Under the pieces are notes generated by a model that was not told the DNA's origin, did not search any database, and saw nothing but the letters and a program-made list of their open reading frames with translations. The position numbers and the translations under genes are program-made. A stretch of DNA of 64,000 bases from Variovorax sp. 679 (lineage in GTDB: Bacteria > Pseudomonadota > Gammaproteobacteria > Burkholderiales > Burkholderiaceae_C), in the NCBI RefSeq assembly GCF_003952185.1, contig NZ_RXFS01000016.1:51735-115734 (forward strand). Direction: 5' to 3'. Positions 60,678 to 64,000 of this stretch are shown piece by piece (the stretch's first letter is position 1; every line of letters begins with the position of its first letter).

Positions 60678-61493
60678 TTACCGTGTGCCGGGCACCTCGA
60701 TCAGCAGCTGGGGCTTGTAGCCTTCCTGTTCGCCGTTGCGGGCGTAACCCAGCGGGTTGGCAACCACGCGGCAGCCGTTCTTCACATAGTCGGAAGGGCA
60801 GTGCAGGTGCCCGTGCAGCCACAGCTGCGCGTGAGGCAGCAGCTCGTCGAGCGCATTGCAGAAACCGGCCGTGCCGGGCGTGAGGCCGTACCGCGGATCG
60901 CCGCTTTCGAGGCTGGGCGCGAAGTGAGTGATGGCCACCGTGGTGCCGTCGAAAGGCTCGGCCAGCGCTTGCGCGAGCCAGGTCTGGCAGGCCAGCGCCT
61001 GGTCGCGCAGCTGGGCGGCGAGGAAGAGTTCGCCGTTACGCATGGTGGCCGCTTTTTCAAGATAGAAATCGGCCGCGCGCATGGCCTTGCCGCGCTTCTT
61101 GAGCGCCTCGGCCAGGCTGTCGGCCGGTTCTGCCAGCGCGTCGAAGTCGGCCCATAGCGTGGTGCCGACGAAGCGCACGCCTTCGATCACCCGGGTTTCG
61201 CGCTCGAGCCAGAGGATGTCGAGCTCGTCGCAGAGCGTGCGCAGCCGCTCGTGGGTTTCGTCGAAGTCGACGTTGTCGTATTCGTGGTTGCCCGGTACGT
61301 AGATCACCGGCACCGGCCAGCCGTTGCGGGGCGAGAAGCGGCCCAGGCCGAAGTCGGTGTCGGTGAGGCGGGAACCCTGCTGGTAGGAGCCGATGTCGCC
61401 CGCCAAGATCAGCATGTCGGCGCCCGGGACGGGGTCGGCATGGAAGCGGGGATGGGACTCCAGATGCAGGTCGGAGAGCAGTTGCAGCTTCAT
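60678..61493 (-). CDS. cytoplasmic metallophosphoesterase
   Basis: A 271-residue calcineurin-like phosphoesterase with no signal peptide. The ligand motifs are DLHLESH at the N-terminus, LAGDIGSY, VPGNHEYDN and HGHLH, in order, so both metals should bind. Between them lie a helical insert and GTTLWADFDAL. Such small enzymes hydrolyse phosphomonoesters, diesters or nucleotide second messengers. Its substrate is unknown. It lies 74 bases upstream of the amidase gene on the same strand. Confidence 0.88.
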   Translation of the reverse strand: MKLQLLSDLHLESHPRFHADPVPGADMLILAGDIGSYQQGSRLTDTDFGLGRFSPRNGWPVPVIYVPGNHEYDNVDFDETHERLRTLCDELDILWLERETRVIEGVRFVGTTLWADFDALAEPADSLAEALKKRGKAMRAADFYLEKAATMRNGELFLAAQLRDQALACQTWLAQALAEPFDGTTVAITHFAPSLESGDPRYGLTPGTAGFCNALDELLPHAQLWLHGHLHCPSDYVKNGCRVVANPLGYARNGEQEGYKPQLLIEVPGTR

Positions 61494-61618
61494 CGTCGGG
61501 CCAGTCTAGGTGAATTTCCCCATGCATGACGCGCATAATGTCGAGCTTGATTTGATAGGGTTAACCCTTATTCTTGGAGCATCAACCACTCCAGCGCAGT
61601 CACGAGCCGCGCACCATC

Positions 61619-61792
61619 ATGTTTAGCCTCATCGCCCAAGTGGCCCGTTTCTTCCGTTCTTCCAGCGCCAATGCCCCGGCCAGCCACGCCGCCGCGCTGA
61701 TGGAAAGCGCCGACATGCGCGCCGGCCGCGGAGCCCACGACGCGCAGGAACTGCGCGCGGCAGCCAGCGCCTGGCTCAGCGTCGTCCGCTGA
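61619..61792 (+). CDS. small hypothetical protein (57 residues)
   Basis: A short basic protein beginning MFSLIAQVARFFRSSSANAP, with an amphipathic N-terminal helix and an alanine-rich C-terminal half (MRAGRGAHDAQELRAAASAWL). The ATG at 61619 is favoured over one at 61574 because the extra 15 residues look random. No family was recognised. It lies between a metallophosphoesterase and a LysR gene, with its stop 16 bases from the convergent LysR stop. It may be a membrane-associated peptide. Confidence 0.5.
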   Translation: MFSLIAQVARFFRSSSANAPASHAAALMESADMRAGRGAHDAQELRAAASAWLSVVR

Positions 61793-61807
61793 GTCGGTTC
61801 GATCCGG

Positions 61808-62788
61808 TCAACCGGGCACCTTCTGCCCGAGGACCGACCCGGCGAAAGCCGCGGCCGCCGAGCGCAACAGCGCATCGCGCAGCCATTCATGAGAATGCCC
61901 GTGCTGGGCGCGCCGGTGCCAGATGGCATCCACATGCACCGGCGGCTGGTCGAAGGGCAGGTCGCGCAGCACCAGCTGGTCGTCGATGCCGGTCACGGTT
62001 ACGAAGTGACGGGGCAGCACGGTCAGCAGGTCTGAATTGGCGACCACCCGGCCCGCCGTGAAGAACTGGTTCACTGTCACCACGATGCGTCGCTCGCGCC
62101 CCATGGCGCCCAGCGTCTGGTCGATGAAGCCGTAGGGGCGCCCCGAGAAGCTCACCAGCAGGTGGCGGGCGGCGCAGTAGTCGTCCAGCGTGAGGGGCGC
62201 ATCGGCCAGCGGATGGCCGCGTCGCATCACGCATACATATTGACCCAGATAGAGCCGCTGGGTCTCGAACGGTACCCCCACCCCTGATTGCCCGCGCGCC
62301 GCGAGGCTCGCGATCACCGCCGGGAAGTAGCCGACGGCCATGTCGACTTCTTCCTGTTCCAGCATGCGGCGCGGATCGCGCGTGGTCAGCGGCAGGACGC
62401 GCAAAGAGATGGCGGGCGCTTCCTTTTCCGCGATCTGCACCAGGCCGGGGATCAGTTCGGCCGCGGTGGCGTCGGCCATGGCCAATAGAAATGTGGTGTC
62501 GGCGGTGCCTGCATCGAACTCGCCGGGGGCCAACGTGTGCTGCAGCTGGCGCAAGGCATCGCGCACAGTCGGCCAGAGGGCCAGCGCCCGAGGCGTGGGC
62601 TCCACGCCGGCGCCGGAGCGGCGCACCAGTTCATCCCCGAGCACCTCTCGCAGGCGCCGCAGCGCATTGCTCACCGCAGGTTGCGTGATCGACAGGTTGC
62701 GAGCGGCACGCGTGAGGTTGCGCTCTGCCATCACCTCGTCGAAGACGCGGAGCAGGTTGAGGTCGAGCGTGCGAAAGTTGACGTCCAT
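61808..62788 (-). CDS. LysR-type transcriptional regulator
   Basis: A 326-residue regulator of the NodD-like branch. The helix-turn-helix is LRVFDEVMAERNLTRAARNLSITQPAVSNALRRLREVLGDEL, and the effector domain includes TFLLAMADATAAELIPGLV and GRVVANSDLLTVLPRHFV. The last 25 residues form an extension ending LGQKVPG. It is divergent from the membrane protein at 62910 with an AT-rich 121-base spacer. Its effector is not identifiable. Confidence 0.92.
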   Translation of the reverse strand: MDVNFRTLDLNLLRVFDEVMAERNLTRAARNLSITQPAVSNALRRLREVLGDELVRRSGAGVEPTPRALALWPTVRDALRQLQHTLAPGEFDAGTADTTFLLAMADATAAELIPGLVQIAEKEAPAISLRVLPLTTRDPRRMLEQEEVDMAVGYFPAVIASLAARGQSGVGVPFETQRLYLGQYVCVMRRGHPLADAPLTLDDYCAARHLLVSFSGRPYGFIDQTLGAMGRERRIVVTVNQFFTAGRVVANSDLLTVLPRHFVTVTGIDDQLVLRDLPFDQPPVHVDAIWHRRAQHGHSHEWLRDALLRSAAAAFAGSVLGQKVPG

Positions 62789-62909
62789 CAGTCTTGTGAA
62801 TGATAAACATCAGAAAGATAAAGTAGATAAACACTAGGGTAAGCCCTAGTATCACTGCATCGGCCTTGTTCGCCACCACTGATTACCACTGTCCCAGGAG
62901 GGATGCATC

Positions 62910-63452
62910 ATGACCAGCTTCGTTCACGTTGACCAACCTACCGTCCACCCCGGCGTACGTCGCGCCGAAGTCCTGTTCGGCCAGATCCAGGCCGCTCGCG
63001 CGGGTGCCAAGGGCGCCCGCCCGCTCATCGCCTTGCTGATCGTCGCCATCGCTGCGGCTGTCCTGGTGGTGACCGAAGCGCTTGTTTCCAACTGGAACGA
63101 CGGCGGCCTGCTGGCTGTCTGGACTGTGTTCTGCGTCGCGGCCATCGGCCTGTTCGCGCTCTTCGCTGGTTCGATCAGCCAGGGCTCCATCGGCGCCGCA
63201 TGGCGCGCTGCCGCACAACGCCGCGCCGCCGCCCGTGCTGACGCGCGCTTCCTGGAAACCGCCAAGAACGATCCGCGCGTGATGCAGGATCTGCAGGCTG
63301 CAATGTGGCGTCAGCAATCGGAAGGCGCCGTTCCGGCCGCCGAGGCCGCCAAGATCGACGCGCTGGCCCGCATGAGCGCCCGTTCGCAGGAAGTGCGCAT
63401 GCCCACGCTGTACGAAGCGATGCGTCGCATGAACAGCTCGCGCTACTATTAA
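62910..63452 (+). CDS. small membrane protein, 180 residues, unknown function
   Basis: Not recognised. The N-terminal 38 residues are soluble; two membrane helices follow (ALLIVAIAAAVLVVTEAL and LLAVWTVFCVAAIGLFALFAG). The long C-terminal part is an Ala/Arg/Glu-rich helical region. An AGGAGG ribosome-binding site precedes the ATG. The gene uses noticeably simple codons, and the strong terminator behind it and AT-rich promoter in front suggest high expression. It is divergent from a LysR gene. Confidence 0.8.
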   Translation: MTSFVHVDQPTVHPGVRRAEVLFGQIQAARAGAKGARPLIALLIVAIAAAVLVVTEALVSNWNDGGLLAVWTVFCVAAIGLFALFAGSISQGSIGAAWRAAAQRRAAARADARFLETAKNDPRVMQDLQAAMWRQQSEGAVPAAEAAKIDALARMSARSQEVRMPTLYEAMRRMNSSRYY

Positions 63453-63475
63453 GAAGAAGCAGCGATTCGCTGAGT

Positions 63476-63505
63476 GAAGAAAGCCGCCTTCGGGCGGCTT
63501 TCTTC
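63476..63505 (+). terminator. intrinsic terminator after the membrane protein gene
   Basis: A perfect 13-base stem (GAAGAAAGCCGCC/GGCGGCTTTCTTC) closed by a TTCG tetraloop, with a following T-rich tail (TTCATTTA). It is the strongest hairpin in the window and separates this gene from the promoter array to the right. Confidence 0.9.
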
Positions 63506-63554
63506 ATTTATGAGGGGAGGAGTCCGAGGCTTCGCAAGAAAAAGTGCTCTGGAG

Positions 63555-63584
63555 TAGACGGAGGCTCAAAATCTGTCATATACT
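63555..63584 (+). promoter_or_regulatory. tandem stable-RNA promoter P1
   Basis: -35 TAGACG (63555-63560), 18-base spacer, -10 TATACT (63579-63584), then GGGCTTCGCTG. Confidence 0.55.
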
Positions 63585-63675
63585 CGTGGGCTTCGCTGCT
63601 GAATGCCCATGGTGTTCAGGTCCAGCCGGTCTCTTCGGGGTTGGTTGGATGGGTTGAAGAAAAAGTCTTCGAAAG

Positions 63676-63705
63676 TTGACGCGGTTTGAAAAAACGGTGC
63701 ATAAT
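63676..63705 (+). promoter_or_regulatory. tandem stable-RNA promoter P2
   Basis: -35 TTGACG (63676-63681), 18-base spacer, -10 CATAAT (63700-63705), then GAAGGCTTCGCTG. This is the best match to sigma-70 in the array. Confidence 0.75.
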
Positions 63706-63797
63706 CGAAGGCTTCGCTGAAACGAACTGCTTCAGTGGCTTGCGATGAGAGTTGCGGGTTGCGAAAAAGGTTGGTTGAAGTGAAAAGCCAAGAAAGT

Positions 63798-63828
63798 TTG
63801 GTGAGATTTGAAAAAATCGTGCTAGACT
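63798..63828 (+). promoter_or_regulatory. tandem stable-RNA promoter P3
   Basis: -35 TTGGTG (63798-63803), 19-base spacer, extended -10 TGCTAGACT with hexamer 63823-63828, then ACAAGGCTCCGCTG. Confidence 0.6.
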
Positions 63829-63912
63829 ACAAGGCTCCGCTGAAATGACTTCGGTGGCTGACAATGAAAGTTGTGAGCTGCGAATAACGAAGAAATAGAA
63901 AGCGAAAAAAGT

Positions 63913-63942
63913 TTGATGATTCTTTAAAAATCATGCTAGACT
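63913..63942 (+). promoter_or_regulatory. tandem stable-RNA promoter P4
   Basis: -35 TTGATG (63913-63918), 18-base spacer, extended -10 TGCTAGACT with hexamer 63937-63942, then ACAAGGCTTCGCTGATCGCAG. It is closest to the expected RNA gene. Confidence 0.65.
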
Positions 63943-64000
63943 ACAAGGCTTCGCTGATCGCAGCAAAGCAAACGAAGTAAACGACAAGTTGCTTCGAGGT

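Larger units (their letters stand above)
63511..64000 (+). repeat. tandem ~120-bp repeats with stable-RNA promoters; rRNA leader probable
   Basis: No coding gene here. Four promoter units with -10 elements at 63579, 63700, 63823 and 63937 (spacing 121, 123, 114 bases) repeat a pattern: -35, AAAAA-rich spacer, -10, then GGCTTCGCTG or GGCTCCGCTG. The AT-rich upstream stretches (GAAAAAGTT, AAGAAAGTTTG, GCGAAAAAAGTTTG) act like UP elements. The final unit includes ATTCTTTAAAAAT, a sequence typical of rRNA leaders of this group. A 16S gene is expected beyond the right edge (inference). Confidence 0.72.

Noticed and set aside
63616..63864. An 82-codon minus-strand frame
   Set aside because: It runs through the tandem promoter repeats in AT-richer DNA, has no ribosome-binding site and no protein-like composition.

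Overview
The window is GC-rich DNA (about two thirds G+C) densely packed with catabolic operons, ABC and Bug-type importers and LysR/LacI/GntR/TetR regulators. Proteins such as the Bug-family receptor, the BKACE enzyme, the DUF1127 protein and the urt-ami operon, together with a short G/C-rich comamonad-like repeat near 54.5 kb, suggest a versatile soil or rhizosphere beta-proteobacterium of the Comamonadaceae, close to Variovorax. That placement is an inference from gene content, not from a marker gene. No phage, IS element, CRISPR array or tRNA was seen. The right end (63.55-64 kb) carries four tandem stable-RNA-type promoters that probably serve an rRNA operon starting just beyond the window.

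Layout. 0-7 kb: the end of a membrane protein, an M20 amidohydrolase, L-serine dehydratase, an FAH-family hydrolase with a VOC protein opposite a LysR gene, a PEP-mutase/isocitrate-lyase family enzyme and a UDG-superfamily protein. 7-15 kb: a seven-gene leftward operon (intradiol dioxygenase, SDR, BKACE, MDR oxidoreductase, cupin, Bug receptor, amidohydrolase) with a divergent LacI regulator and two operator-like sites. 15-18 kb: a zinc-ribbon membrane protein, a large unrecognised protein, a DUF1127 protein and a LysR. 18-28.6 kb: a ten-gene leftward nitrogen operon, urtABCDE-amiE-moxR-VWA-amiC-amiR. It is preceded by a leader RNA with the geometry of an ANTAR antitermination switch, the expected target of its own last gene product.

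28.6-38.3 kb: LysR genes, an NAD(P)-binding epimerase-like protein, glutaminase with an EamA exporter, an arylsulfotransferase-like protein with a complete SsuABC-type importer, and an SMR exporter. 38.3-49.5 kb: a BON-domain protein, a flavin reductase, a LysR, a secreted alkylsulfatase, a nucleoside-recognition membrane protein, a lipoprotein phospholipase D/cardiolipin synthase, an exported metallophosphoesterase with a di-haem peroxidase, and a lone Liv-type receptor. 49.5-59 kb: a leftward unit joining a Rieske oxygenase, a glutamine-synthetase-like ligase, a [2Fe-2S] ferredoxin and a full Liv transporter, opposite a GntR regulator, then a TetR. This looks like an import-and-degrade pathway for an amine or similar nitrogen compound. 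59-63.5 kb: a Tat-exported amidase, a metallophosphoesterase, a LysR and small conserved-looking proteins.

The most interesting items are the ANTAR leader of the urt-ami operon, the MoxR-VWA pair inside it, and the glutamine-synthetase-like/Rieske/ferredoxin/Liv cluster whose substrate cannot be read from the sequence.
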